From CAJCIY01 sp036379355 (GTDB taxonomy: Bacteria; Actinomycetota; Actinomycetes; Mycobacteriales; CAJCIY01), in assembly GCA_036379355.1 (NCBI GenBank), contig DASVGV010000083.1, forward strand, positions 33,890 to 97,889: a stretch of 64,000 nt of DNA, written 5' to 3'. The translations under genes were made by a program, and so were the position numbers. Below, piece by piece: positions 1 through 12,043 of the stretch. The notes beneath the pieces were generated by a model. It saw only the letters and a list, made by a program, of their open reading frames with translations, was not told where the DNA came from and made no database searches. Positions within the stretch are counted from its first letter, which is position 1; each line of letters starts with the position of its first letter.

Positions 1-1
1 C

Positions 2-136
2 AGCATCGTCGACGTGGCGATCGCGCTGGTCGTGTCCGGCGGCGTCTCGCTGTTCGTCGGACGGGAGCAGCGCGACCGGATGGTCGCCGCCTGGGAGGCG
101 CGCCATCAGGCGAAGGACGGCCGGGCCGGTCGCTGA
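2..136 (+). CDS. C-terminal fragment of a small membrane protein (DUF4229-like)
   Basis: Only the last 44 codons are in the window, read in the frame starting at base 2 and ending at the TGA at 134-136. The visible part is a hydrophobic stretch (VDVAIALVVSGGVSLFV) followed by a charged tail beginning GREQRDRM. A membrane helix ending in a short R/Q/D-rich tail just upstream of the geranylgeranyl reductase and nuo genes is what I recall for DUF4229 proteins of actinobacteria. Function is unknown. The family name is an inference from a fragment and could be wrong; that an ORF ends here is clear from codon usage. Confidence 0.55.
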   Translation, partial: SIVDVAIALVVSGGVSLFVGREQRDRMVAAWEARHQAKDGRAGR

Positions 137-179
137 TCCGGCCCCCTGCTCCGGTCCGCGGCGGCGCGCCCTGCGCCCG

Positions 180-192
180 TAGGATCGACGGC
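180..192 (+). promoter_or_regulatory. Leaderless -10 element for the geranylgeranyl reductase gene
   Basis: TAGGAT (180-185) is followed by seven bases and then the GTG start at 193. TANNNT six to seven bases before a start codon is the usual form of an actinobacterial leaderless promoter, in which transcription begins at the start codon. No Shine-Dalgarno sequence is visible ahead of the GTG, which agrees. No clear -35 is seen. Confidence 0.5.
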
Positions 193-1458
193 GTGACCGA
201 GGCTCCCGGCGGCGACGCCGCCGACTTCGACGCGATCGTGGTCGGCGCCGGGCCGGGGGGCTCGGCGACCGCCTACCACCTGGCCAGCGCCGGGCTGTCC
301 GTGGCGTTGCTGGAGAAGACGGCCTTCCCGCGCGAGAAGGTCTGCGGCGACGGCCTCACCCCGCGTGCCGTCAAGAGCCTGGTCGCCATGGGCGTGGACA
401 CCAGCGAGGACGGCGGCTGGATCCGCAACAAGGGTCTGCGGATCTTCGGCGGGAACGTCCGGCTCGAGCTGCCCTGGCCGCAACTGGCCGCGTACCCCGA
501 CTACGGGCTCGTCCGACCCCGCCTGGACTTCGACCACGTCCTGGTGAAACGGGCGGTCGAGGTCGGCGTGCACCTGTTCGAGCACGCGAACGTCACCGCG
601 CCGGTGCTCGACGCCCGGACCGACCGCATCGTCGGTGTGGCGACCAAGGACGGCCGGACCTTCCGGGCCCCGGTGACCGTGGCGGCCGACGGGGTGTCCG
701 GCCGGCTCGGCCTCCAGCGCGGGATCGAGAAGCGCGCGGACCGGCCGATGGGCGTCGCGGTCCGGCGCTACTACACCAGCCCGCGCCACGACGACGACCA
801 CCTCGAGTCGTGGCTGGAGCTGCGTGCTCCGGACGGGAGCCTGCTGCCCGGCTACGGCTGGATCTTCGGAGTCGGCGACGGCACGTCCAACGTCGGCCTC
901 GGACTGCTCAACACGACCGAGGCCTTCCGCAACACGGCGTACAAGAAGTTGCTCGAGTCGTGGCTGGCGGGACTGCCGGAGGAATGGGGGTACGTCGAGC
1001 CCAACGCGACCGGCCCCATGCGTGGCGGTGCGTTGCCGATGGGCTTCAACCGCACACCGCACTACCGCGATGGTCTCGTGCTCGTGGGGGACGCCGCCGG
1101 GGCCGTCAACCCGTTCAACGGCGAGGGCATCGCGTACGCGATGGAGTCCGGCCAGCTCGCGGCGGAGGTGGTGGCCCAGGCGCTGTCGCGCGCCCCGGGC
1201 CCGTCGCGCGAGCGGGTCCTCGCGTCCTACCCCCGCCGCATGCGGGAGACCTACGGCGGCTACTACACGCTCGGGCGCCTGTTCGTCACCGCGATCGGCC
1301 ACCCGCAGGTGATGAAGTACGCGACCCGGTACGGCCTCCCGCGCCCGACTCTGATGCGGTTCACGTTGAAGCTGCTCGCCAATCTCACCGACCCCCGAGG
1401 CGGCGACGCGATGGACCGCGTCATCAACGCGTTCAGCCGGCTGGCGCCGTCGGCCTGA
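193..1458 (+). CDS. Geranylgeranyl reductase family FAD-dependent oxidoreductase
   Basis: A 421-residue flavoprotein. Near the N-terminus (residues ~13-40) is the Rossmann FAD motif GAGPGGSATAYHLASAG followed by an acidic residue in LLEK. Further on comes CGDGLTPRA, typical of geranylgeranyl reductases, and near residue 305 the second FAD motif GDAAGAVNPFNGEGI. The family saturates isoprenoid double bonds in lipids, chlorophyll or quinone tails; the mycobacterial relative MenJ reduces one double bond of the menaquinone tail. The position immediately before nuo, with a polyprenyl synthase just after nuo, supports a menaquinone role here. The GTG at 193 is chosen because it is preceded by a leaderless -10 element. 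It could act on other polyprenyl lipids. Confidence 0.88.
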   Translation: MTEAPGGDAADFDAIVVGAGPGGSATAYHLASAGLSVALLEKTAFPREKVCGDGLTPRAVKSLVAMGVDTSEDGGWIRNKGLRIFGGNVRLELPWPQLAAYPDYGLVRPRLDFDHVLVKRAVEVGVHLFEHANVTAPVLDARTDRIVGVATKDGRTFRAPVTVAADGVSGRLGLQRGIEKRADRPMGVAVRRYYTSPRHDDDHLESWLELRAPDGSLLPGYGWIFGVGDGTSNVGLGLLNTTEAFRNTAYKKLLESWLAGLPEEWGYVEPNATGPMRGGALPMGFNRTPHYRDGLVLVGDAAGAVNPFNGEGIAYAMESGQLAAEVVAQALSRAPGPSRERVLASYPRRMRETYGGYYTLGRLFVTAIGHPQVMKYATRYGLPRPTLMRFTLKLLANLTDPRGGDAMDRVINAFSRLAPSA

Positions 1459-1656
1459 GCGGCCGGGCGCCGATCGTGCCCCGCCGAGAACGCAGGCGCG
1501 GCCCTCGCTAGAGTCAGCGCACGGAGCGGCTCGGATTGCGTCCGGTTGCTCTGCACCGGGCGGTGACTCCGCGACGTGGGCCGGACGGCATGCCGTCCCC
1601 CGTGTCAACGGGCGTCCGGCGCGCAACGTTCCGCCGTGACGAGGGCAGGTCCTGCG
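1459..1656 (+). promoter_or_regulatory. nuo operon upstream region
   Basis: About 200 bases without a convincing gene separate the reductase from nuoA. The region should carry the nuo promoter. The only -10-like sequence I can point to is TAGAGT (1509-1514), without a matching -35. A weak ribosome binding site, GAGGG (1641-1645), precedes nuoA. No strong inverted repeat was found. Confidence 0.35.
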
Positions 1657-2006
1657 ATGTACGTGATGTACGTCCCGCTGCTGTGTCTGTTCATCCTGGC
1701 GGGCCTGTTCGCGGTCGGCTCGCTGCTCATCAGCGCGATGGTCGGCCCGCGCCGGTGGAACCGCGCCAAGCTCGATGCGTACGAGTGCGGCATCGAGCCG
1801 GCCGAGCACAGCGGCCCTGGTCGCTTCCCGGTGAAGTACTACCTCACCGCGATGATGTTCATCGTCTTCGACATCGAGATCATCTTTCTCTACCCCTGGG
1901 CCGTCACCTTCGGCGACCTGGGTGTCTTCGGGCTGATCGAGATGATCATCTTCATCCTCACGGTGTTCGTCGCGTACGCGTACGTCTGGCGACGAGGAGG
2001 CTTGGA

Positions 2007-2016
<10 letters not shown>
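1657..2016 (+). CDS. nuoA: NADH-quinone oxidoreductase subunit A
   Basis: A 119-residue membrane subunit of complex I, at the junction of the peripheral and membrane arms. Three hydrophobic segments are visible (about residues 4-26, 62-85 and 90-112). The family signature DAYECGIEP is followed by the conserved stretch [12 protein letters not shown]. The ATG at 1657 has GAGGG 11 bases upstream; a second in-frame ATG at 1666 is possible. First gene of a 14-gene operon; its stop overlaps the GTG of nuoB by 10 bases. Confidence 0.95.
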
Positions 2017-2581
<565 letters not shown>

Positions 2582-2582
<1 letters not shown>

Positions 2583-3493
2583 TGGCTGACGAGCACGACC
2601 CGGGGTCGGCCTCCCAGGTCCCGGCCGACGAGGACCCGGCGCCGACCCAGGAGCCGGAGACCGGCGAGACCCACGGCAGCGACAAGCCCGCGGCGCAGGC
2701 CTCGCCGACCGAGGCCGTCACCGACGAGTCCCGGCCGCACGTCGAACCACCGACCGGCTCTGCTTCCGTGGCTGCGGAGACCGCACCGGCGCAGATCACC
2801 GAAGGGCCGTCCACGGCGGTCGACTCGGTGCCCGTTCCCGAGCCCGAGGCGCCGGTCTACCGCACCGGCATGTTCGGCGTGCTCGGCAGCGGAGACACGT
2901 CGGGCTACGGCGGGCTCCAGCGCCGCGTGCCGGTCACCCCGGGTGCGCAGCCGCCCTTCGGCGGCTGGTTCGACGACGCGCACGCGGCCCTCGCGCGGGC
3001 CGTACCCGCGTTCGCGGAGGCGATCGAGAAGGTGACGCTCGACCGCGGCGAGCTCACCTACTACGTACGCCGCGAGTCCCTGCTCGACCTGCTGCGCGCC
3101 CTGCGCGACGAGCCGTCGCTGCGCTTCGAGCTGCTGTCGATGGTGGGGGGCGTGCACTACCCCGACGACCCGTCCGGGCGGCCGCTGCACTCGGTCTACC
3201 AGCTCACCTCGCTGACCTTCCGGCGCCGCCTACGGGTCGAGGTGGCGGTCAGTGACGCCGACCCGCACCTGCCGAGCGCCACGTCGGTCTACCCGACCGC
3301 CGACTGGCAGGAGCGGGAGGCCTACGACATGTACGGACTGGTCTACGACGGCCATCCCGGCCTCACCCGCGTGCTCATGCCGGACGACTGGGAGGGGCAT
3401 CCGCAGCGCAAGGACTACCCACTCGGCGGCATCCCGGTGAAGTACAAGGGCGCCACGATCCCGCCGCCGGACACCCGGAGGGCGTACTCGTGA
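2582..3493 (+). CDS. nuoC: NADH-quinone oxidoreductase subunit C, with long acidic N-terminal extension
   Basis: A 303-residue 30-kDa-type subunit of the complex I peripheral arm. The conserved domain lies in the C-terminal two thirds and ends with the family motif region [27 protein letters not shown] and [12 protein letters not shown]. The first ~95 residues are an unusual tail rich in Pro, Ala, Glu, Asp and Thr that looks unstructured; most bacterial NuoC proteins are about 200 residues. The ATG overlaps the nuoB stop by one base (TGATG), and the gene overlaps nuoD by four bases. The frame shows continuous actinobacterial codon bias through the tail, so the extension is probably translated. 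Confidence 0.95.
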
Positions 3494-4818
3494 CCACCTA
3501 CACCGGACCGGACGCCGCGCCGTTCACCGAGTCGACCGAGGGCCGCGTCTACACCGTCAGCGGGGGGGACTGGGACGACGTCGTCGTCGCGGGCGCCCGC
3601 GACGGCGAGGAGCGGATGGTCGTCAACATGGGGCCGCAGCACCCCTCGACGCATGGCGTGCTGCGGCTCGTCCTCGAGCTCGACGGCGAGACCGTCGAGC
3701 GGGCCCGCGTGGTCGTCGGCTACCTGCACACCGGCATCGAGAAGAACGTCGAGTACCGCACCTGGACGCAGGCGGTCACCTTCCTGACCCGCGCCGACTA
3801 CCTGTCGCCGCTGTTCAACGAGACCGTCTACTGCCTGAGCGTGGAGAAGCTCCTCGGCATCGAGGCGCCCGAACGCGCGCAGACGATCCGCGTCCTCATG
3901 CTGGAGCTCAACCGCATCGCCTCGCACCTGGTGTGGCTCGCCACCACGGGGATGGAGATCGGCGCGCTGTCGATGATGCTCTACGGCTTCCGGGAGCGGG
4001 AGCTGATCCTCGACATCTTCGAGATGATCACCGGCCTGCGGATGAACCACCAGTACGTCCGGCCGGGCGGGCTGATCTCCGACCTTCCGCCCGGAGCCGT
4101 GGAGAAGATCCGCGAGTTCGTCCCGCACATGTCCAGCCGCATCGACGAGTACGAGGACCTGCTCACCGGCAACCCGATCTGGCAGGCGCGGCAGAAGGGC
4201 ATCGGGGTCCTCGACGCCCAGGCCTGCATGTCCCTCGGCGTCACCGGCCCGCTGCTGCGGGCCTCGGGCATCCCTTGGGACCTGCGCAAGGAGATGCCGT
4301 ACTGCGGCTACGAGAACTACGAGTTCGACGTGCCCACGCGGACCGAGGCCGACTGCTGGGCCCGCTACGAGGTCCGCGTGCAGGAGATGCGCGAGTCGCT
4401 GAAGATCGTCGACCAGGCGCTGGACCGGCTGCGGCCCGGACCGGTCATGGTCGCCGACAAGAAGATCGCCTGGCCCGCGCAGCTCGCGCTGGGCGGGGAC
4501 GGGCTCGGCACGTCGCTCGAGCACGTCAAGAAGATCATGGGCACCTCGATGGAGGCGCTGATCCACCACTTCAAGATCGTGACCGAAGGGTTCCGGGTGC
4601 CGCCGGGGCAGGCGTACTCGGCGGTCGAGGGCCCGCGCGGCGAGCTCGGCAGCCACGTCGTCAGCGACGGCGGGACCCGCCCGTTCCGGGTGCACGTGCG
4701 CGAGCCCTCGTTCATCAACCTGCAGGCGGCCGCGGTCATGGTGGAGGGCTCGTACATCGCCGACTGCGTGGCCGCGCTGTCGAGCGTGGACCCCGTGCTG
4801 GGAGGTGTGGACCGGTGA
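3490..4818 (+). CDS. nuoD: NADH-quinone oxidoreductase subunit D
   Basis: A 442-residue 49-kDa subunit that lines the quinone pocket together with NuoB. Landmarks are [22 protein letters not shown] (shown in part), YLHTGIEKN, and the C-terminal GPRGELG with FINLQAA. The GTG start overlaps the nuoC stop (GTGA). It lacks the hydrogenase nickel cysteines, as expected for complex I. It is the only NuoD-type gene in the window, which matters for interpreting the second NuoB/NuoC/NuoI set at 22074-23361. Confidence 0.97.
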   Translation: MTTYTGPDAAPFTESTEGRVYTVSGGDWDDVVVAGARDGEERMVVNMGPQHPSTHGVLRLVLELDGETVERARVVVGYLHTGIEKNVEYRTWTQAVTFLTRADYLSPLFNETVYCLSVEKLLGIEAPERAQTIRVLMLELNRIASHLVWLATTGMEIGALSMMLYGFRERELILDIFEMITGLRMNHQYVRPGGLISDLPPGAVEKIREFVPHMSSRIDEYEDLLTGNPIWQARQKGIGVLDAQACMSLGVTGPLLRASGIPWDLRKEMPYCGYENYEFDVPTRTEADCWARYEVRVQEMRESLKIVDQALDRLRPGPVMVADKKIAWPAQLALGGDGLGTSLEHVKKIMGTSMEALIHHFKIVTEGFRVPPGQAYSAVEGPRGELGSHVVSDGGTRPFRVHVREPSFINLQAAAVMVEGSYIADCVAALSSVDPVLGGVDR

Positions 4819-4846
4819 GCGTCCGCGCGAGGAGGGAGAGGCGCCG

Positions 4847-5481
4847 GTGATCACGGACCGTACGCGCGCGGAGATGGAGCAGATCGTCGCGCGTTACCCC
4901 GAGGGCCGGGGCCGCAGCGCGCTGCTGCCGATGCTGCACCTCGTCCAGGCCGAGGAGGGCTACGTCAGCCCCGACGGCGTCGCGCTGTGCGCGGACGTCC
5001 TCGGCCTCACCAAGGCGGAGGTCACGGCGGTCGCGACGTTCTACACGATGTTCAAGCGCCGCCCCACCGGTGAGCACATCGTCAGCGTCTGCACCAACAC
5101 CCTGTGCGCCCTGATGGGCGGCGACGACGTCTACGCCGCCGTGTCCCGACGCCTGGGCGTGGGCCACGACGAGACGACATCCGGCGACGGCACGCCCCTG
5201 ACCCTCGAGCACGCCGAGTGCCTGGCTGCGTGCGACTACGCCCCGGTGCTCACGGTGGACTACGAGTACTTCGACCAGGTGAGTCCCGAGTCCGCCGTGG
5301 AGATCGTCGAGGCGCTCCAGCGGGGGGACAAGCCGACGCCCACCCGCGGCGCACCACTGTCGTCGTTCCGCGACACGGAGCGGCTGCTGGCCGGGTTCCC
5401 CGACCCCCGGCCGGACGTCATCAGCGCGCCCACCGCGGGCGAACCGTCGCTGGCCGGCCTGGCGCACGCGGAGGAGAAGTA

Positions 5482-5482
<1 letters not shown>
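4847..5482 (+). CDS. nuoE: NADH-quinone oxidoreductase subunit E
   Basis: A 211-residue thioredoxin-like [2Fe-2S] subunit of the NADH-oxidising module (cluster N1a). The cysteine pattern is visible as VCTNTLCALMGG followed about 40 residues later by ECLAACDYAPV. The GTG at 4847 is chosen because GAGGAGGGAGAG lies just upstream; a start at 4805 would overlap the end of nuoD and has no such site. A 28-base gap separates it from nuoD, the largest between nuoA and nuoJ. The last ~45 residues form a poorly conserved tail. Its TAG stop overlaps the GTG of nuoF. Confidence 0.95.
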
Positions 5483-6779
<1,297 letters not shown>

Positions 6780-6783
<4 letters not shown>

Positions 6784-9128
6784 CGCTGACTCCGACCGGT
6801 CCCGGCGACGCCGTGCGGGCCGAGGACCTCGTCGCCTGCACGATCGACGGGATCCCGGTCTCCGTCCCGAAGGGCACTTTGATCATCCGGGCGGCCGAGA
6901 CGATCGGCACCCAGATCCCCCGGTTCTGTGACCATCCGCTGCTCGCGCCCGTCGCCGCCTGCCGGCAATGCCTGGTCGAGGTCGAGGGTCAGCGCAAGCC
7001 GGTCGCGTCGTGCGCGGTCGAGGTCACCCCCGACATGGTGGTCAAGACGCAGCTGACGTCGCCGGTCGCGGAGAAGGCGCAGGCCGGGCAGATGGAGTTC
7101 TTGCTGATCAACCATCCGCTCGACTGCCCGGTCTGCGACAAGGGCGGCGAGTGCCCGCTGCAGAACCAGGCGATGAGCAGCGGCCGGCCCGACACGCGGT
7201 TCTACGAAGCCAAGCGGGTCTATCCCAAGCCGCTCGCGATCTCCAGCCAGGTGTTGCTGGACCGCGACCGCTGCGTGCTGTGCGCACGGTGCACGCGCTT
7301 CTCGGAGCAGATCGCGGGCGACCCGTTCATCGAGCTGTTCGAGCGCAGCGCGCTCGAACAGGTCGGCATCGCGGGCGACGAGCCGTTCGCGTCGTACTTC
7401 TCGGGCAACACGGTGCAGATCTGTCCGGTGGGCGCCCTCACCGGCGCCACCTACCGCTTCCGGGCACGCCCGTTCGACCTGCAGTCGACACCGAGCGTCT
7501 GCGAACACTGCGCCTCCGGCTGCGCCCAGCGTTCCGACCACCGTCGCGGCAAGATCACGCGCCGCCTCGCCGGCGACGACCCCGCGGTCAACGAGGAGTG
7601 GAACTGCGACAAGGGCCGCTGGGCCTTCATGTACGCCACCCAGCCCGACCGGCTGACCACGCCGATGGTGCGTGACGCGAACGGAGAGCTCGCACCGGCC
7701 TCCTGGAACGAGGCGCTCCGGGCGGCCGCGGCGGGGCTGGCCGCGGCGCGCAACCCTGCGGTGCTCGCCGGCGGGCGGGTGACGGTCGAGGACGCCTACG
7801 CGTACGGCAAGTTCGCGCGGGTGAGCCTGCGGACCGACAGCGTCGACTTCCGCGCTCGTCCGGCCACGATCGAGGAGGCACAGTTCCTCGGTCACGCCGT
7901 CGCCGGGACCGGGCTCGGCGTCACGTACGCCGACCTCGAGGCCGCGCCGGCCGTCGCGCTCGTCGCGTTCGAGCCGGAGGAGGAGTCGCCGATCGTCTTC
8001 CTGCGCCTGCGCAAGGCGTACCGCGCGCGCGGCCTGTCGGTCCTGTCGATCGCGCCCTTCGCGACCCGTGGCCTGCAGAAGGTCGGGGGCAAGCTCTTGT
8101 GCACCGTTCCGGGCCAGGAACCGGCCGCCCTCGACGCGCTGGAGCTGCCGCCCGGCTCGATCCTGCTCGCCGGCGAGCGGCTGGGGGCCATCCAGGGCGG
8201 ACCGACCGCCGCGATCAGGGCGGCGGCCCGGACCGGCGCCCGACTGGCCTGGGTTCCCCGGCGGGCGGGGGAGCGCGGTGCGCTCGAAGCGGGGCTGCTC
8301 CCGGGCCGGGTGCCCGGAGGTGACGCCGCACGGGTCGCCCAGGTGTGGGGTGTCGACGCGCTTCCGTCCGGTGGCGACGGCGTCGACACGATGTTCTCCG
8401 CGCGTCACGACGCCTACGTCGTCGGCGGCGTGGACCTCGACGACCTGGCCGATCCGGAGGCCGCCCGCACGGCGCTGTCCCGCTCGTTCGTCGTCAGCCT
8501 CGAGCTGCGCCCCAGCACGGTGACCAGCGAGGCCGACGTCGTGCTCCCGGTCGCTGCGGCGGCGGAGAAGGACGGCACCTTCGTCGACTGGGAGGGGCGG
8601 CTGCGGCAGTTCGTCGCCACCCTGCCCGAGGCGGGCACCTTGCCGGACCTGCGCGTGCTGTCGATGCTGGCCGACGTGCTCGAGCGGCCGATCACCCTTC
8701 CGGACGTCGAGCATGTCCGGGTGGAGATGAACGCCGTCACCAGCGGCGCGCCGGCCGGTCGCGACGACGCGCCGGGTGTCGCCGGCGTTGCCGCACCGGC
8801 GCCGGACCTCGGCCAGGCCGTGCTGGCCACCCACCACCACCTGCTGGACGAGGGGAGCCTGCAGGACGGCGAGCTGAACCTGGCGGGAACCCGACCGGCG
8901 TCGGTCGCGCGCGTGTCGGCGGCCACTGCCGGCGAGCTGGACCTGGCCGACGGGGATGCGATCGTGGTGTCCTCGGCGCGCGGCGAGATCACCTTGCCGG
9001 TGGCCCTGACCGACCTGCCCGACCGCGTCGTGTGGGTGCCGACCGCGAGCGCGGGCAGCCACGTGCGGCGGGCACTCGCCGCCGTACCGGGTGACGTCGT
9101 CTCGATCCGCAAGGGAGCCGTCGCGTGA
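6780..9128 (+). CDS. nuoG: NADH-quinone oxidoreductase subunit G
   Basis: A 782-residue Fe-S subunit. The N-terminal [2Fe-2S] ferredoxin domain has cysteines in [17 protein letters not shown]. Next come a His-plus-three-Cys motif ([18 protein letters not shown]), the [4Fe-4S] region [12 protein letters not shown], and CEHCASGC for the extra cluster. The C-terminal half is a degenerate molybdopterin-oxidoreductase fold without visible cofactor residues, as usual in NuoG. The ATG overlaps the end of nuoF (ATGA) and the stop overlaps nuoH (GTGA). The C-terminal ~80 residues resemble a molybdopterin dinucleotide-binding domain. Confidence 0.96.
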
Positions 9129-10417
9129 GCTCGTTCCCGCACGACAAGCTCTGGATCGTCGTCCTCAAGACCCTGTTCGTGTTCGTGCTGCTCGTCGTCA
9201 TGACGCTGTTCTCGATCTACGCGGAGCGGCGCGTCGTGGCGCGCATGCAGCAGCGGATCGGCCCGAACCGGGTGGGGCCCGCGGGCGCCTTGCAGAGCCT
9301 CGCCGACGGCGTGAAGCTCATGCTCAAGGAAGACATCATCCCGACGCTCGTGGACAAGCGGGTCTACCTGCTCGCGCCGTTGCTGTCGACGATCCCGGCG
9401 TTCATGGCCTTCGCGGTCATCCCGTTCGGGCCGACCGTGTCGGTCGCCAGCAACCACACGAAGCTGCAGCTGGTCGACCTGCCGATCGGGCCGCTGCTCA
9501 TCCTCGCCATGAGCGGCCTCGGGGTCTACGGCATCATCCTGGCCGGCTGGTCGTCGGGGTCGATCTACCCCCTCCTCGGCGGTCTGCGGTCGGCGGCCCA
9601 GGTCATCTCGTACGAGGTGGCCATGGGGCTGTCGTTCGTCGCGGTCTTCCTCTACTCCGGCACGCTCACCACGTCCGGCATCGTCGGCGCGCAGCACGGG
9701 CTCTGGTTCGGCGTCAGCCTGTTCCCGAGCTTCCTCATCTACGCGATCTCTGCCGTCGGCGAGACGAACCGCGCCCCGTTCGACCTGCCCGAGGCGGAGT
9801 CGGAACTGGTCGGCGGGTTCCACACCGAGTACAGCTCGATCAAGTTCGCGCTGTTCTTCCTTGCCGAGTACGTCAACATGGTCACCGTCGCGGGACTCGC
9901 GACGACGCTGTTCCTGGGCGGCTGGCGGGCGCCCTGGCCGCTGTCCCTGTGGCACGGTGCGAATGTCGGCTGGTACCCGATCATCTGGTTCATCGCGAAG
10001 GTGCTGGTCGTCCTGTTCGTCTTCGTGTGGCTGCGCGGCACGCTCCCGCGCCTGCGCTACGACCAGTTCATGCGGTTCGGCTGGAAGGTCCTCATCCCGG
10101 CGAACCTGGCGTGGATCATGCTTGTCGCGATCATCCGCGAGATCAACCTGCAGGTGACCGGCGGTGACAAGGTCCGCGACTACATCATCTTGTTCGCGGT
10201 CGTGCTGATCCTCGCGATCATCGCGACCATGTTCCTGCCGCGTAAGCCCGAGCCGGTGCACTACGACCCCGAGGAGCGCTCGCCGTTCCTGCCGATCCTG
10301 TCCGGTCCGATCCCGGGCGCGCCGCGCTCCCGCCCCGCCGTTCCGGCCGCGTCCACGCCGGTCGGGTCGGGGACGCCGACCGACACCTCGCCATCCCGGG
10401 AGGACAGCGATGGCTGA
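9125..10417 (+). CDS. nuoH: NADH-quinone oxidoreductase subunit H
   Basis: A 430-residue membrane subunit that completes the quinone pocket. About eight membrane helices are visible. Family landmarks include [19 protein letters not shown] with [20 protein letters not shown], and [25 protein letters not shown], the loop facing NuoB and NuoD. The last ~60 residues after FLPRKPEP form a Pro/Ser-rich cytoplasmic tail. The GTG start overlaps the nuoG stop, and the end overlaps nuoI by eight bases. Confidence 0.97.
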   Translation: MSSFPHDKLWIVVLKTLFVFVLLVVMTLFSIYAERRVVARMQQRIGPNRVGPAGALQSLADGVKLMLKEDIIPTLVDKRVYLLAPLLSTIPAFMAFAVIPFGPTVSVASNHTKLQLVDLPIGPLLILAMSGLGVYGIILAGWSSGSIYPLLGGLRSAAQVISYEVAMGLSFVAVFLYSGTLTTSGIVGAQHGLWFGVSLFPSFLIYAISAVGETNRAPFDLPEAESELVGGFHTEYSSIKFALFFLAEYVNMVTVAGLATTLFLGGWRAPWPLSLWHGANVGWYPIIWFIAKVLVVLFVFVWLRGTLPRLRYDQFMRFGWKVLIPANLAWIMLVAIIREINLQVTGGDKVRDYIILFAVVLILAIIATMFLPRKPEPVHYDPEERSPFLPILSGPIPGAPRSRPAVPAASTPVGSGTPTDTSPSREDSDG

Positions 10418-10958
10418 CGCCGAGACACCGCCGCCGGACGCGCCGCAGCAGGGCGCCATCGAGAGCCTGATCGCGCCGGTGAAGGGCTTCGGGCTCACCT
10501 TCGGGCAGATGTTCAAGAAGGTGAGCACCGAGCAGTACCCCGAGGAGAAGAAGATCACCGCGCCGCGCTTCCATGGGCGGCACGTGCTGAACCGTCACCC
10601 CGACGGCCTCGAGAAGTGCATCGGCTGCGAGCTGTGCGCCTGGGCGTGCCCGGCCGACGCGATCTACGTCGAGGGCGGGGACAACACCGACGAGGAGCGG
10701 TACTCGCCCGGGGAGCGTTACGGCGCGATCTACCAGATCAACTACGCGCGCTGCATCTTCTGCGGGCTGTGCATCGAGGCATGCCCGACACGGTCGCTCA
10801 CCATGACCAACGAGTTCGAGCTGGCCAGCGAGAGCCGTGACGCGTTGATCTACACCAAGGAAGACCTGATGGCGCCGCTGCTGCCGGGCATGGAAGCGCC
10901 ACCGCACCCGATGCGTCTCGGGGACACCGCCGCGTACTACCAGGGCACGGGTCACTGA
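10410..10958 (+). CDS. nuoI: NADH-quinone oxidoreductase subunit I
   Basis: A 182-residue ferredoxin-like subunit with two [4Fe-4S] clusters (N6a, N6b). Both Cys motifs are intact: [16 protein letters not shown] and [16 protein letters not shown]. The N-terminus carries ~45 residues including a [11 protein letters not shown] segment that lies against the membrane arm in known structures. GGGAGGACAGCG precedes the ATG. Its stop shares a base with the start of nuoJ (TGATG). A second, smaller NuoI-like protein is encoded at 22963. Confidence 0.97.
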   Translation: MADAETPPPDAPQQGAIESLIAPVKGFGLTFGQMFKKVSTEQYPEEKKITAPRFHGRHVLNRHPDGLEKCIGCELCAWACPADAIYVEGGDNTDEERYSPGERYGAIYQINYARCIFCGLCIEACPTRSLTMTNEFELASESRDALIYTKEDLMAPLLPGMEAPPHPMRLGDTAAYYQGTGH

Positions 10959-11734
10959 TGGCGGCGCACCTCATGACCGCGCACGTGCTGGCCGCACAGG
11001 TGATGACCCACACCCGCGCGAGCGAGTCGGCGGTCTTCTGGATCGTCGCCACGCTCTCGATCCTCGGGGCACTCGCCGTGGTCTTCTCCAAGAACGCGGT
11101 CCACGCCGCCTTGGCGCTGGCGGGCGTCATGGTGTGCCTCGCGATCTTCTACGGCATGCAGGACGCCCCGTTCCTCGCCGTGGTGCAGATCGTGGTCTAC
11201 GCCGGCGCGGTGATGTCGCTGTTCCTGTTCGTCGTGATGCTCATCGGCGTCGACTCGTCCGACTCGCTGGTGGAGACCATCCGTGGTCAGCGCCTCGCGA
11301 GCGCTGCGTTCGGCCTGGCGTTCATCGCCCTGATGGTGGGCGTCATCGGGCACGCGATCACGCACGCCACCGCGGTCGGGCTCGGCGCGGCCAACGCGGG
11401 CGGCAACGTGCAGGCCCTGGCCCGGCTGATCTTCACGACGTACTTCTGGCCGTTCGAGGTCATCTCCGCGCTGCTGATCATCGCGGCGCTGGGCGCGATG
11501 GTGCTGGCCCACCGCGAGCGCATCGTCCCGCGGCCCACGCAGGCCGAGCTGATGCGGGCGCGGTTCCGTGGCGACCACCTGTGGACGCCGCACTCCGGGC
11601 CGGGCGTCTTCGCCGCGGGCGACGCCGTCGACCGGCCGGCGCTGCTGCCGACCGGCGCTCCGGACGCGGAGTCCGTCTACGACGAGGTGACCGGTTACCG
11701 ATCCGGTGACGACCCGCGGGAGACCACACCGTGA
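10958..11734 (+). CDS. nuoJ: NADH-quinone oxidoreductase subunit J
   Basis: A 258-residue membrane subunit of the proton-pumping arm. Five hydrophobic segments occupy about residues 28-190; the conserved third helix region reads [21 protein letters not shown]. The last ~70 residues are a soluble Asp/Pro-rich tail, longer than in enterobacterial NuoJ. The stop overlaps the GTG of nuoK (GTGA). Confidence 0.95.
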   Translation: MAAHLMTAHVLAAQVMTHTRASESAVFWIVATLSILGALAVVFSKNAVHAALALAGVMVCLAIFYGMQDAPFLAVVQIVVYAGAVMSLFLFVVMLIGVDSSDSLVETIRGQRLASAAFGLAFIALMVGVIGHAITHATAVGLGAANAGGNVQALARLIFTTYFWPFEVISALLIIAALGAMVLAHRERIVPRPTQAELMRARFRGDHLWTPHSGPGVFAAGDAVDRPALLPTGAPDAESVYDEVTGYRSGDDPRETTP

Positions 11735-12030
11735 ACCCGGCCAACTACCTCGTCCTCGCCGCGATCCTGTTCACGATCGGCGCGGTGGGGGTCCTGATCC
11801 GGCGGAACGCGATCGTCGTGTTCATGTGCATCGAGCTCATGCTCAATGCCGCCAACCTCACGCTGGTCACGTTCAGCCGCCTGCGGGGTGCGCTCGACGG
11901 CCAGGTGATCGCGTTCTTCGTCATGGTCGTCGCTGCCGCCGAGGTCGTGGTCGGCCTGGCCATCATCGTGACGATCTTCCGAACCCGCCGATCGGCCTCG
12001 GTCGACGACGCGAACCTGCTGAAGTACTAG
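11731..12030 (+). CDS. nuoK: NADH-quinone oxidoreductase subunit K
   Basis: A 99-residue antiporter-like subunit with three membrane helices. The conserved glutamates that form part of the proton channel are present in [11 protein letters not shown] and [11 protein letters not shown]. Length matches the family (about 100). GTG start overlapping the nuoJ stop. Confidence 0.96.
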   Translation: MNPANYLVLAAILFTIGAVGVLIRRNAIVVFMCIELMLNAANLTLVTFSRLRGALDGQVIAFFVMVVAAAEVVVGLAIIVTIFRTRRSASVDDANLLKY

Positions 12031-12043
12031 AGACGGGACGCAC